Below, one piece after another: positions 52,012 through 61,646 of a stretch of 64,000 nt of DNA. A model generated the notes under the pieces. That model searched no databases and had not been told where the DNA came from. It worked only from the letters and a program-made list of their open reading frames with translations. The DNA is taken from positions 3,117,501 to 3,181,500 of the forward strand of contig NZ_CP071527.1 of assembly GCF_023921225.1 (NCBI RefSeq). The letters are read 5' to 3'. Source of the DNA: Legionella lytica (GTDB taxonomy: Bacteria > Pseudomonadota > Gammaproteobacteria > Legionellales > Legionellaceae). Positions within the stretch are counted from its first letter, which is position 1. Every line of letters begins with the position of its first letter. The position numbers and the translations under genes are program-made.

Positions 52012-52313
52012 GTAAGAGGCTGTGGTTGCAGGGATTGTTGCGCATTAATCAATATCATACCGACCCAGCATTCGTAACATTTTGTAAACAAGATTGGGCT
52101 GGAAATCAATATTGCAAATAAAATTAGCTTACCCATTAAGACTGCATTTTAGTGTTAGTGGGTATGCATATTATTATGTATTGATCTTCCCTTTCTGACG
52201 GTAAACTCTTTCTATACTTTTTTCGCACTTTTATGCAACCAAAACAACTACATTTAGAAGTAGCCTGGATGCAGTATAGCGAAATCCGGGAAGACATGAG
52301 CGCCGCGAATTCT
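52012..52313. other. Convergent intergenic region
   Basis: Between the FkbH-like gene and the export lipoprotein gene. No gene, strong stem or repeat was recognised. A few C/T-rich stretches could act in termination. Confidence 0.3.
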
Positions 52314-53477
52314 TCAAATACGATCAATCGTCATCGCCCCAATATTAACCACAGGATATACCGCAGATACCATAATATTTAATAATTTCTGCAAGTCGAC
52401 TGCAGGCGCATTGGACACATAAAGAACATCATTGTTATTAATCATAAACTGCTGCGTGATAAAGAAATTGCTCGGATCGCGTAAATTTACTTGGTATATA
52501 ATGGGAATATATCTGGATTGTGATTTCGTTTTTAATGAATTGGCCAATACATTCCGCTCCTCAAAACGAAATATAAAAATAGCCCGTGCATCCGCTCGTA
52601 TATCTTGCAATCCGCCTGCTCGTGCCAAAGCTTGGGCTAGAGAAACTCCTTGAGCTTCAAAATTAATCTCCTCATTTTTACCCGTTGCACCTAATACCGT
52701 AAAACTGTGAGGTTTGAATAATGCAGTAACCACATCCCCTGCCTGCAATTCAATATTCTGTTTCGGATCACTAATAATCTGTGCTAAAGGAAGAGCCCCT
52801 ACTTTATTACCTCGCGTCACTTGTAGAGTAATTTTGTTCACATCTTGTCGTACTCCTCCAGCCGCTGCTAAAGCATCTAATAAACGCTCTCGGTGAGGAG
52901 TTAAAGGAACACGCCGGCTGGCAGCAACTTCGCCCACTACCGTAATATCAGAAGAATTATTAGCAGCGATGCGCACCAATACCTGAGGATTATGAGATTT
53001 CCCTTTAAGTTGGGCAATAATAGTCGCCTCAACTTGCGCCGGAGTACGTCCTGCCGCACGAATGTTTCCCGCAAAAGGAATACGGATATATCCTTTTGAA
53101 TTCACCATTTGTCCAGGGAAAATGGTAACTTGTGTTGTCGACTGTCCCGTAGGGTTAATTACCGAACTGTTAAATAACATCGCCGGAGGTGCTTCCCATA
53201 AGGACACTTCAATAACATCTCCAGTTCCAATTTTATCTCGCGCTTGATGCGAAAGAGGAAAAATTTCAGAGAAGAGTTGTTTATGTCTATAAGTATTAAG
53301 CCTTTGCGCAACCTCGCTGCTTACCTGCACTACACGAATACCATGAGCGGGCGAATTCATTACTTGAACCCTACTTGGCCCAGATGAAGAAAGCCATGCA
53401 GGATTAGTTGCACACCCTGTTAACATAGAGCCAGTTAAAAAACCTAAAAAACTGCTTCTTATTACATAAACTAACAA
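52314..53477 (-). CDS. kpsD: Outer-membrane polysaccharide export lipoprotein (KpsD/Wza type)
   Basis: This protein of about 388 residues probably starts at TTG 53475-53477, with AAGGAG six bases upstream. It then reads LLVYVIRSSFLGFLTG and a lipobox SMLTGC. A longer frame overlaps the kpsC gene. The polysaccharide export domain follows: 'KIGTGDVIEVSLWEAPP', 'VNSKGYIRIPFAGNIRAAG', 'VLVRIAANNSSDITVVGEV', then SLBB-like parts ('LLDALAAAGGVRQDVNKI', 'SLAQALARAGGLQDIRAD'). It forms the outer-membrane channel for the capsule. Size and domain count are like Wza/CtrA rather than the larger E. coli KpsD. It is last in the capsule operon. Confidence 0.85.
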   Translation of the reverse strand: MLVYVIRSSFLGFLTGSMLTGCATNPAWLSSSGPSRVQVMNSPAHGIRVVQVSSEVAQRLNTYRHKQLFSEIFPLSHQARDKIGTGDVIEVSLWEAPPAMLFNSSVINPTGQSTTQVTIFPGQMVNSKGYIRIPFAGNIRAAGRTPAQVEATIIAQLKGKSHNPQVLVRIAANNSSDITVVGEVAASRRVPLTPHRERLLDALAAAGGVRQDVNKITLQVTRGNKVGALPLAQIISDPKQNIELQAGDVVTALFKPHSFTVLGATGKNEEINFEAQGVSLAQALARAGGLQDIRADARAIFIFRFEERNVLANSLKTKSQSRYIPIIYQVNLRDPSNFFITQQFMINNNDVLYVSNAPAVDLQKLLNIMVSAVYPVVNIGAMTIDRI

Positions 53478-53509
53478 CCAATACTCCTTGTTCAATGAGC
53501 TCAGATCTT

Positions 53510-54598
53510 TTATCGCACACCTACAATTAACCGAAGTAAGGCGCGATAAAAACGTTTTAACCATGCTGTTCTTCCAGGAGTTTTTAATTCTTTTTTTAAG
53601 ATTAATTCGTCTAACGCTTCTTCTGGAGTGATTTTGGTTTTTTTTTCCCAGCTAATATAACTTGGATAAAGCAATAAAGCACCAGCAATTAATTCCTGCA
53701 GGCTAAGTTTCCGTGTGCGGCGAGAAGTACTCATCATATCAATGGTCAATCCCCATCCAGCATAAAAAGGTAATCCGTAACAGGTAACAGACTTACCGCG
53801 AAGCAACGCTTCAAATCCAGCCAAAGAAGTCATCACGTGTACTTCATCCACATGCTGTAACAGCTGTTCAATTGATACAAACTCAAGATACTCATCACAA
53901 TATTGTTTTATTTTTTGATCATTAATACCCCGAGCACGTAACCCAGCAACCACATCAGGATGTGGTTTATAGATTAACCATGCATCAGGATTATTTTCCC
54001 GTACAGTCTGAACTAAACCTATATTGGTATTAATAACCTCAGCACCAAAAACAATCGATGCGTCAGTTTCAACTTGTCCTGGAACCAGAATAATGCGCTT
54101 ACCATAGCTTGCTGGTTTCCAATCAGGTCCTGACAAATTATATTTTGTAACGCCACAGGCAACCAAACGTTGGTGAAATAGGCTAGCTCGTTCTAATAGC
54201 TGCTCTGAAAAAATGGAATATTGTAAAATTTGCTCCAGATCCGAAGTAGTCGTTGCATTATAATAGATCCCTTGCGTATCAATAACCCAAGAGATAGGCC
54301 GAGTCAGCTCAACCCCCAAACCAACGGAACGCAAAAAACCATCTTCTACTCGCAAAATACTAACGTTCTGATTTATTCCGGCTGGCACAGGCCCAGTGCC
54401 CCAAAGCAATAATGAAGAACCCGATTTAACACGCTGTATTTGCTGGGTAAAACAAAGCCTGTGCCCCGCAAGAAATCGTTTAATAATAGGCCTTTTCCAC
54501 AAAGGCATACGCCAAACATAAATCGTAGCACGCTTATTAGGATAATTGGGTGTAGACGTATCCATCACTGAAGAACTTTTCGAGGTATAAATCGCCAT
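53510..54598 (-). CDS. kpsC: KpsC-like capsule beta-Kdo transferase, single module
   Basis: This protein of about 362 residues starts at ATG 54596-54598, two bases after the upstream stop. Motifs are 'ILRVEDGFLRSVGLGVEL' near 83, 'IILVPGQVETDASIVFG', 'AWLIYKPHPDVVAGLR', 'VHVMTSLAGFEALLRGK' and 'PFYAGWGLTIDMM', all typical of KpsC. E. coli KpsC has two such modules (about 675 residues) and adds alternating beta-linked Kdo; here only one module is present, as in some species. It completes the lipid-linked Kdo linker begun by KpsS. Cytosolic face of the membrane. Confidence 0.85.
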   Translation of the reverse strand: MAIYTSKSSSVMDTSTPNYPNKRATIYVWRMPLWKRPIIKRFLAGHRLCFTQQIQRVKSGSSLLLWGTGPVPAGINQNVSILRVEDGFLRSVGLGVELTRPISWVIDTQGIYYNATTTSDLEQILQYSIFSEQLLERASLFHQRLVACGVTKYNLSGPDWKPASYGKRIILVPGQVETDASIVFGAEVINTNIGLVQTVRENNPDAWLIYKPHPDVVAGLRARGINDQKIKQYCDEYLEFVSIEQLLQHVDEVHVMTSLAGFEALLRGKSVTCYGLPFYAGWGLTIDMMSTSRRTRKLSLQELIAGALLLYPSYISWEKKTKITPEEALDELILKKELKTPGRTAWLKRFYRALLRLIVGVR

Positions 54599-54600
54599 CC

Positions 54601-55752
54601 TTAACTCGCAGTAGCCTGAAAAAAACGCTCCGTTATCAAAAAATGACTCTCCCATGTCGGCACTTTATAATGGGCTAACCGCTTTTGCTGTGCTTGCCTT
54701 AATACACTATTTTGTTGCATATAATCAGCAATTGTATTCATCCATTGCATTGAATCCAGAGGATCAATGTATTCAGGAACATCACCACCAATTTCTTGTA
54801 ATACCGCGATTTTACTCGCAATCACCGGAATACCTGCATTTAATGCCTCAACCAAGGGTAAACCATAGCCCTCGGCAAACGAGGGAAATAATAATGCCTG
54901 GCAATGTTGCAAGCAAGAAGACAACTCCTCATCAGGACACTGACTCCACTCCTGAATAAACCCCCGCAGGGTTGGGCAACGATCTAATGTACGTGTTATG
55001 TGCTCACACTCCCAGCCTCTTCGTCCAATGAGAATGAGCTTCGGAGTATTATCTCCAAATTGTTCAATTAATTTTTTCCATACCTGCAGCACCATAATAT
55101 GGTTTTTACGCGGCTCAATAGTGCCTATCATAACAAAATAAGGAGGGACAATAATTCGTCCTGGTAAAGAAGATTTAGGTAAGTTAGTCCCTAATGGCGC
55201 GATGCAAGTTACGGGTAAGTTTTTTTCTATGGAGGAGGAAAAATGTACTAAGCGGTCATGAGTATCTTTTGAGTTCACAATAATTCCCTTGGCTAAATCA
55301 AGTACATGATGGAGACGGCGCTTATGCTTTTCGTTTTCCCCCAAGCGGCAATATTCTGGATGGGTGAGCGGAATTAAATCATGGATAAAGAAAATAGGCG
55401 TGCATTGTGTTTTTGAAACTTCCTGTATGTAGCGCTTCTTTTCCAAATGACTATGCCCTAATATTAACAGGGTGCTATTCGGTTTTTTTCTCAATGAAAA
55501 ACGTAGCGATCTAAAAACAAACAAACTTAAAGTAAGACGATTGTCATTACCAGACAGTAACAAAAAGAAAAGCTGCTGTGACTGCTGAGCAGATAATTGC
55601 CATAGGCGACCAAAATAATAAACCACAGCATATGCAGAGCTTTGATAATGCTTCACATAAGCAAGCATCACTCGATCAATTCCCGTTGGTTTTAACTGCT
55701 GCAGTTGCCTACGAATTAAACGAGTAACATCAATGTAAAGAAATGACGGCAT
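54601..55752 (-). CDS. Family 4-type glycosyltransferase (second of two)
   Basis: This protein of about 383 residues begins at ATG 55750-55752 (MPSFLYIDVTRLIRRQ), with an alternative ATG five codons before. The pattern 'PYFVMIGTIEPRKNHIMVLQ' near 207, 'KLILIGRRGWECEHI' and 'ALLFPSFAEGYGLPLVEALN' with the E-x7-E retaining motif shows GT-B fold, GT4 family. It probably adds one sugar of the capsule repeat unit from a nucleotide donor. Neighbouring gene 55782-57389 is another of the same family. Donor and acceptor cannot be told from sequence. Confidence 0.8.
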   Translation of the reverse strand: MPSFLYIDVTRLIRRQLQQLKPTGIDRVMLAYVKHYQSSAYAVVYYFGRLWQLSAQQSQQLFFLLLSGNDNRLTLSLFVFRSLRFSLRKKPNSTLLILGHSHLEKKRYIQEVSKTQCTPIFFIHDLIPLTHPEYCRLGENEKHKRRLHHVLDLAKGIIVNSKDTHDRLVHFSSSIEKNLPVTCIAPLGTNLPKSSLPGRIIVPPYFVMIGTIEPRKNHIMVLQVWKKLIEQFGDNTPKLILIGRRGWECEHITRTLDRCPTLRGFIQEWSQCPDEELSSCLQHCQALLFPSFAEGYGLPLVEALNAGIPVIASKIAVLQEIGGDVPEYIDPLDSMQWMNTIADYMQQNSVLRQAQQKRLAHYKVPTWESHFLITERFFQATAS

Positions 55753-55781
55753 GCGTTCTAACCCCATTAGGACCGTGTCGA

Positions 55782-57389
55782 TTAAATTTTCAATTGCCTC
55801 TGGACACTCTCCGCTGCAACTCGTTGAGCGCTGGCTCGCAAAGGTAAATTCATACCCATTAAACTGCCTTCCTTAACACACTGAATAAAGGACTCCCATT
55901 TTGGCAAAATATTCTCAGGCAAATAGCGCGCAGATACAATTTGCCCCTGTTGTCGTAAAGACTCTTGTATTTGTGATGAATTAGGTTGGTAGAGTACTTT
56001 TCTCAACGCATTAACCAAACTAGATACCGCATAAGGATCAAAATATTCAGCCGCATTTCCATAAACTTCTCGATGCACGGGAATATCAGAGGCAACTGTG
56101 ATTCCACCACAACGCATTGATTCAACCCCTGAAAAATCAAATCCCTCACAAATACTAGGACAAACTGTTGCGGCTGCATGTCGATACAAAAGCCGTAAAT
56201 AATAAGCAGGAACAGAATTCAATATATAAATGCTTCCTTGTTCAATCCAAGGCTGCATGGCTGTGAGCAATGGCGCATAATCCCAGCCTGGAGCCCCAAC
56301 AACAAGTAATTTCAGATCAGGATCAACCTCTGTTTTTAATAACTCCCAGGCAGCAACTAAATTAAGATGGTTTTTTCTTGGCTCAATAGTGGAAACAATT
56401 AAAAGATAATTCAACTTTTGAGAACCCATTGTCGCGAAACATTCCGCTCCCGTTCCCAACTCATCATCAGTTAATTTCGTTCCTTGCTGCAAATACCCCC
56501 TAATAATATTAGGGATATGCTCATGAGAGGATTCCTCGAAAAAGTAATGACTGGAAATCATATTATGTATCGTTATGGAGCGCTCTGCCGCTTCAGGGAA
56601 AATTTTAATCAATTGCTGGCGTGTAAATTCAGAAACGCAAGCAAACCACGCCCCAGACATTACGTTACTCATTAAAGCATTGAAGTGCGAGGCTTGATGA
56701 AATGATTTATCTGAGATGGTATGCGGCATTAATACAGGAATTGCATCATGGTATCGAACAACAAGTGCGGTATTTTTACTAACTCGTCCTGGATAAGGTG
56801 TTTGGCTAATAAAAACGTCAAATTCTTTTGTATTTAATATTGGATATTTCGGTTTATTATTAAAATTCAAAAAACCTAAGCCAACCCCATGAAATGTCTG
56901 CCAAGGAATAGAACAAATTTTATGATTCACCGAAGCAACCAACTCAAAATCTGATGCAGGTAAGGTTTTTGCAAAAAGAGTACGCCAAGTAAAGTCTTTA
57001 AAATGTTGCGAATCAAAGTGCGTTAACTGCACCTCCCCCAATCCTAAGTACACTTTCCCGTGAATCAAAATGGTAATCAGCCGATGACGCAACCATTTAA
57101 GAATAAAAGCTATTTTAGTCCGAGACGTTTTTTCAGATAAGGAAATAATCACACGCGAATAACGATTAAAAAGCCGTGCTTGGCTAAAACTATTCCCATG
57201 TAATTTCTGATCACGCTTCCCTTTTGCTAAAAACCTATTAGAGGATTGCAGCATTCCCTCGATATCAAAGGTATTTATTTTACGCAAGCCATACATTAGC
57301 AATCGAACTTCTTGAGGAATCCCAGCAAACTCGCCTAAGGCTGGTCTCATTTCAAGCAGTACTTTGGTTTTTTTTATTTCTTTATCCAT
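55782..57389 (-). CDS. Family 4-type glycosyltransferase (first of two)
   Basis: This 535-residue protein has an N-terminal 'KVLLEMRPALGEFAGIPQEV' and a C-terminal GT4 core: 'YLLIVSTIEPRKNHLNLVAA' near 330, 'KLLVVGAPGWDYAPLL', and 'AATVCPSICEGFDFSGVESM' holding the E-x7-E-type pair (with an F-S change). The N-terminal half (about 60-180) is longer than usual. The STIEPRKNH motif matches the partner gene at 54601-55752, so both may work on similar steps of capsule chain building. It lies 60 bases after kpsT. Confidence 0.8.
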   Translation of the reverse strand: MDKEIKKTKVLLEMRPALGEFAGIPQEVRLLMYGLRKINTFDIEGMLQSSNRFLAKGKRDQKLHGNSFSQARLFNRYSRVIISLSEKTSRTKIAFILKWLRHRLITILIHGKVYLGLGEVQLTHFDSQHFKDFTWRTLFAKTLPASDFELVASVNHKICSIPWQTFHGVGLGFLNFNNKPKYPILNTKEFDVFISQTPYPGRVSKNTALVVRYHDAIPVLMPHTISDKSFHQASHFNALMSNVMSGAWFACVSEFTRQQLIKIFPEAAERSITIHNMISSHYFFEESSHEHIPNIIRGYLQQGTKLTDDELGTGAECFATMGSQKLNYLLIVSTIEPRKNHLNLVAAWELLKTEVDPDLKLLVVGAPGWDYAPLLTAMQPWIEQGSIYILNSVPAYYLRLLYRHAAATVCPSICEGFDFSGVESMRCGGITVASDIPVHREVYGNAAEYFDPYAVSSLVNALRKVLYQPNSSQIQESLRQQGQIVSARYLPENILPKWESFIQCVKEGSLMGMNLPLRASAQRVAAESVQRQLKI

Positions 57390-57449
57390 AATGCAAATTC
57401 CCCATAAAATCCATTGCGGTACCTACTGCTCACGCAAACACGCACACCA

Positions 57450-58106
57450 CTAATTATTTTGATTTTTATCATAAAACTCATACGCTTCAGATAAATCAGT
57501 TTGCTCATACAGCGAACCATTATGAATGACATAGGCTCGTTTACAATATTGGCGAATTTGCTCTGCTTGATGTGACACAATTAATATGGCCCTATCCTGG
57601 CGTTTTTCAAACAACTCGTAGTGACATTTTTCATGAAACCGAGAATCCCCCACGGCAATAACCTCATCAATCAGATAACAATCAAACTCAATAGCCATGG
57701 ATATCGCGAAAGCTAAACGAGCCTGCATCCCTGAAGAATAATTCTTTACTGGTTCACGAAAAAAAACACCCAACTCTGCAAACTCTTGAACAAAATCAAT
57801 TTTATCCGCGAAATTTACCCCATAAACACGGCAAATAAAACGCAAATTATCCGCACCGGTTAATGCTCCCTGAAATGCACCACTAAAAGCTAAAGGCCAA
57901 GATACACTCATACTTCGTTTTATTTCCCCTTCAGAAGGTAATTCAACACCACTAATTAGACGTAACAGCGTTGATTTTCCTGCTCCATTACTTCCTAAAA
58001 TTCCTACCTTATCACCTGGAGCAATACTCAAATTTACTCCTTGAAAAACAGTTCTCATCCCACTGCGGGTTGGATACTTCATTCCAACCTGATTAAAATG
58101 AATCAT
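57450..58106 (-). CDS. kpsT: Capsule ABC transporter ATPase KpsT
   Basis: This 218-residue ATP-binding protein has Walker A '[13 protein letters not shown]' near 37, a Q-loop region, signature '[20 protein letters not shown]' near 127, and Walker B '[12 protein letters not shown]' near 148. With KpsM it drives export of the finished lipid-linked polysaccharide over the inner membrane. Length fits E. coli KpsT (219). Its start overlaps the kpsM stop by 4 bases. Confidence 0.95.
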   Translation of the reverse strand: MIHFNQVGMKYPTRSGMRTVFQGVNLSIAPGDKVGILGSNGAGKSTLLRLISGVELPSEGEIKRSMSVSWPLAFSGAFQGALTGADNLRFICRVYGVNFADKIDFVQEFAELGVFFREPVKNYSSGMQARLAFAISMAIEFDCYLIDEVIAVGDSRFHEKCHYELFEKRQDRAILIVSHQAEQIRQYCKRAYVIHNGSLYEQTDLSEAYEFYDKNQNN

Positions 58107-58888
58107 TGCAGCACCATATTCTGGGATAATTTTTTAATTTGTAGTAAGCCTAACAAAATTAAGACCAGGCTGCAGGACAATAGATACATCACATCATAAT
58201 GCGCGTGTACAAAAGAACCAAAATACCCTTCTCGAATGAGTTCCACTCCATGAATCATCGGCACTAATGCAATCCATTTTTGAGCAGTGACAGGCATCCA
58301 ATCCATCATAAATGCAGCACCTGACAGGGGAAATAATAGATAGGACAAAGGGTGCCAAATAATTGATACTAATTCACTTTGAGTTGCTAAGCCGCCAATA
58401 AATAAACCAAGACCTGCACCAAATAAAGCTAACAAACCCCATCCCAGAAATACTTTTAAAATATTTTCGGGTATTTGAACCCATCCAAGAAATATAAAAA
58501 TAAAACTAAGAATAATAAAAGACCCGGTAACCCCAGCCACCTCAAGGATAATGCGGCAAAAGAACAAATCAATTAGTCGTACGTTACGGTGATACATCAA
58601 AGCCCTGTTTGGCTCTAATGCATTGCTACATCGGCCAGGAATGCTGCGCCACAGTAATACTGAAGAATAGCCGGTTAATGCAAATGTGGTTATAGGTAAT
58701 GAAAAATGTTGATGCGCACCAGAATAACTCCATAAAGCAGTAATACCTAAAGTAAACAGCATAGGCTCCGCAAAAAGCCATAAAAAACCTATATTATGAC
58801 GCCCGTAGCGAGTAATGATTTCCCGTAAAAGCAAAGCGCCAATAACTCGCTTTTGAATTCGAAAAGAATTTTTAAACTCATAAATCAA
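58103..58888 (-). CDS. kpsM: Capsule ABC transporter permease KpsM
   Basis: This protein of about 261 residues probably starts at TTG 58886-58888 with AGGA 8 bases upstream; longer frames run back inside kpsE. It has the ABC-2 permease layout with about six membrane segments, e.g. '[20 protein letters not shown]', '[19 protein letters not shown]', '[17 protein letters not shown]' and '[16 protein letters not shown]'. The start near '[19 protein letters not shown]' is typical of KpsM/CtrC. It forms the channel for lipid-linked capsule with KpsT. Length fits E. coli KpsM (258). Confidence 0.9.
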   Translation of the reverse strand: MIYEFKNSFRIQKRVIGALLLREIITRYGRHNIGFLWLFAEPMLFTLGITALWSYSGAHQHFSLPITTFALTGYSSVLLWRSIPGRCSNALEPNRALMYHRNVRLIDLFFCRIILEVAGVTGSFIILSFIFIFLGWVQIPENILKVFLGWGLLALFGAGLGLFIGGLATQSELVSIIWHPLSYLLFPLSGAAFMMDWMPVTAQKWIALVPMIHGVELIREGYFGSFVHAHYDVMYLLSCSLVLILLGLLQIKKLSQNMVLQ

Positions 58889-58905
58889 TTCGTATATCCT
58901 GTTTG

Positions 58906-60123
58906 TTAATCTTGATGTTCCTTTACACCAGCAATAAACATGGAGAGAACACCCCAAACGACTAAGCTTAATAACAATGTAGAACAAATATCTAAAATAC
59001 GTTTAGGTTCGATAGCACTTTCTGGTGTAAACGGATTTTCAATTCGCTCAAGATATATTTGCTTGCGCGCCGCATCAATTCGAGCCTGCTCAAGTGATGA
59101 TAATGCTGCTGCCAATTGCTTTTGAGCAAAGGTGTTCTCTAGTTTTAAATGCTCGTACCCTAAGGCCTTGTTTGATAAAGAGCTCTGAGTGCCGGCTATT
59201 TGCCCCTTTTGAATTTTAATATTATTTTTTAAAGAGGCGACTTTTTGCCGAAGTACGGGTAATTGAGGGTTTTTAGGGGTCAGTGTGTCCATTTGTCGGA
59301 GCTGTTCTTGTTTCAGGATAAGCTCATCTTCTAATTTAGAAACTCTTTGTAACTCTAGCGTTGTTTGTTTTACCGGATCAAACACTTGCTTTTTTTGTCG
59401 ATATGCGAGCAAGGCTAATGCAGTCTTTTTGGCCTTTTGTTCTGCATTAGCAACCTCAGTCATTGCAAAATGTAACATGTCCTGTCGCGCACGTTTATTA
59501 ATCTGATTCACTAATGCCTCACTTTTCTGAAGCAATGCTTGATTAATTTCATATGCTTTTTCTGCACTAAATGCACGTACGGTTAAAGTGGAAATAGAGG
59601 ACGCGCTATCAATTGTCACGCCAATATGTTTTTTATAGTATTCTAATAAAGATTCAAAACTAATATCCCAAGTCAAACCACCAAAACGATTAAAACGATC
59701 AATGGCTTTGTTACTGTAATGCGTCTCTATATTTAATTGTCCCTCAAGGAAACGAAGCGCATCACCCGAAAGAATGTAATTTTGAATAATAAAATTATTA
59801 TTGGGACTACCCATAAGACCTGAATGGCTAAGCATTGAATCTAAACTGTTCATTGCTTTATGTTGAGAATCACGAATCACAAATTGAGATTGCACAACAT
59901 AGATGTCAGAGGCAATCACACCAAAATAAATCATTGAAAGCAGCACGGGAATCACTACGGAAAATAAGAAAAGCCGATTCATTGAATTGATATAGCGTAT
60001 CAATTTCTGAATGACGTCAAAAAGTCGTTGTCCGTAACCTCCTCTATCTAAAAAGGATATTTTAGGTCCTAAGGAGACTAATTTTTTAAGAAAATGTTCC
60101 ACAAGAAAATCATAAATAAGCAA
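58906..60123 (-). CDS. kpsE: Capsule polysaccharide export inner-membrane protein KpsE
   Basis: This 405-residue protein has two membrane segments, about 52-70 (FLFSVVIPVLLSMIYFGVI) and 380-398 (ICSTLLLSLVVWGVLSMFIA), with a long periplasmic coiled-coil part between (KKTALALLAYRQKKQVFDPV, 'LELQRVSKLEDELILKQEQL'). The segment 'PFTPESAIEPKRI' before the second membrane segment is the usual polysaccharide co-polymerase mark. KpsE/CtrB/BexC joins the ABC transporter to the outer-membrane channel. It is first in the minus-strand capsule operon. The promoter should lie in 60124-60207. Confidence 0.9.
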   Translation of the reverse strand: MLIYDFLVEHFLKKLVSLGPKISFLDRGGYGQRLFDVIQKLIRYINSMNRLFLFSVVIPVLLSMIYFGVIASDIYVVQSQFVIRDSQHKAMNSLDSMLSHSGLMGSPNNNFIIQNYILSGDALRFLEGQLNIETHYSNKAIDRFNRFGGLTWDISFESLLEYYKKHIGVTIDSASSISTLTVRAFSAEKAYEINQALLQKSEALVNQINKRARQDMLHFAMTEVANAEQKAKKTALALLAYRQKKQVFDPVKQTTLELQRVSKLEDELILKQEQLRQMDTLTPKNPQLPVLRQKVASLKNNIKIQKGQIAGTQSSLSNKALGYEHLKLENTFAQKQLAAALSSLEQARIDAARKQIYLERIENPFTPESAIEPKRILDICSTLLLSLVVWGVLSMFIAGVKEHQD

Positions 60124-60207
60124 AATTTTATGATAAACAAAATTACTATTAAATTACAGCACTGTATTTAAGTGGCTAAACAAAAAACTCTACCCGGAGG
60201 ATTTTTA

Positions 60208-61509
60208 TTAATTAAGTTTTGGGCTAGGGCTTTCTTCTTCAATATCTTTTCCAACCAGATCATGCAATTTATTATGTAAGAGCTTCACATTAATAGAATA
60301 AGTCTCTATTCGAGAACCATCTTGCAACACCGTAGCGCTATTAGGCTCTTGGCGTGAAAACTCCTCCCCATTAACTAACCAAACTCCTGAGCGCTTTAAA
60401 TGATTATGACCATCCGCTTGAATAATTACGCCCTGACTAATTGAGGGAGTCACAATTTGATTAGGCTCCATTTTTTGACGTTTTTTAAAAAGAGGCAAGG
60501 CCATAGAACTTGAAGAAATAACTTGCACCGCAGGCCCAAAATCATCAGTGGAAAATTCCTCTGCAAATTGTTTTCTTAAATATTTACCTAAAACCCCTTC
60601 TTGCGCATCAATACACACACTACCCGCAATGGTTATTCCCTTAAATTGTTTAAAATAAGCCAAAGGCATCAGTTTCTTATCAACAGAACCATGCCAGTAC
60701 GTATTTCGCTCCGCCTCAGAAAACAGTAGTTCATTTGCAGGAATATCCGCAGGCCCTTTGTTTAATTTATAACTGGCATAAACAATAACCCCATTTTTGA
60801 GACCAAGTAACATATTTGTTTTTTGAATCTTAGGCTTATGACCAATCTTCTCTCCCTCAGCATCACTAACCACATCGGAAGTATTTGCAGTCATATTAAC
60901 CATAATTAATAAAGAGGGATATTTTTGACTAACCTCGCAGTAACCGGCTAATAACTTTTGTTGCGCGGCATAGGGCATAAATAAATTTGTTTTTGCACCA
61001 ACGACACAATGACTATAAAATTCTGGCATCACACAAATTGCCATTTCATCAGGAAAAAAATTTTTACGTTTTTCCATGAGCTGCTCATTGGATACACCTA
61101 CATGCAGATCAAATAGAGCTATTTGCTGTTGAATTGATCTAGGTGCTTGTTGTGCGAAAAATCCTGTAGGCATTGATACGGTAGCAATATTTAATTGACG
61201 TGGTTCATGTAATATCGGTCTTTCCTGTAGAGGACCTGTAGCTTCTACAAGATCATTCAAATAGTCAATCATGGGATGAGAGTTAACTCTAGGAACTGAA
61301 AGCCTGATGAACTCAGCGGTAATATCCATACTCATTCGCGTACGTATCTCTTCAGGCAACACGATTAAGTATGCGATCTTCGCCCAATCAGAAGCAGGAA
61401 GGTACGTTACTGCATCAACATTGTCATCATCATCCACCCAGCCGAACCAATCCAGTTTAGTAACATCCCGTAAAAACCTTACTGCTTCAGTATATGCGGT
61501 CTTTGACAT
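60208..61509 (-). CDS. Nitrilase-fold protein, possible Dot/Icm effector
   Basis: This protein of about 433 residues starts at ATG 61507-61509 (MSKTAYTEAVRFLRD). From about 105 it reads like a carbon-nitrogen hydrolase: 'LNIATVSMPTGFF', 'AICVMPEFYSH' with the Glu of the E-K-C triad, 'LLIMVNMTANTSDV', 'IVYASYKLNKGPADI' with a likely Lys, and 'GITIAGSVCIDAQEG' with the Cys. Such enzymes split amides or nitriles, or move the acyl group. The N-terminal 100 residues are of unknown fold. The C-terminus 'GKDIEEESPSPKLN' has a Glu block as in Dot/Icm substrates. It has no signal peptide. Effector status and substrate are inferences. Confidence 0.6.
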   Translation of the reverse strand: MSKTAYTEAVRFLRDVTKLDWFGWVDDDDNVDAVTYLPASDWAKIAYLIVLPEEIRTRMSMDITAEFIRLSVPRVNSHPMIDYLNDLVEATGPLQERPILHEPRQLNIATVSMPTGFFAQQAPRSIQQQIALFDLHVGVSNEQLMEKRKNFFPDEMAICVMPEFYSHCVVGAKTNLFMPYAAQQKLLAGYCEVSQKYPSLLIMVNMTANTSDVVSDAEGEKIGHKPKIQKTNMLLGLKNGVIVYASYKLNKGPADIPANELLFSEAERNTYWHGSVDKKLMPLAYFKQFKGITIAGSVCIDAQEGVLGKYLRKQFAEEFSTDDFGPAVQVISSSSMALPLFKKRQKMEPNQIVTPSISQGVIIQADGHNHLKRSGVWLVNGEEFSRQEPNSATVLQDGSRIETYSINVKLLHNKLHDLVGKDIEEESPSPKLN

Positions 61510-61646
61510 AATAAACTCGAGTAGCCACATTAATCAAATTATAGACAGTAAATTTATTTAATGAGCAAAACGCCAGGCGGAATGCAAACATGTCCTATAA
61601 TTTAGATATAGACTATGGGCCTAGAATAAACTAAGCGAACTTAATC

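Noticed and set aside
52136..52327. Short minus-strand frame after the export lipoprotein gene
   Set aside because: No ribosome site, biased composition, and it overlaps the kpsD stop; treated as non-coding.
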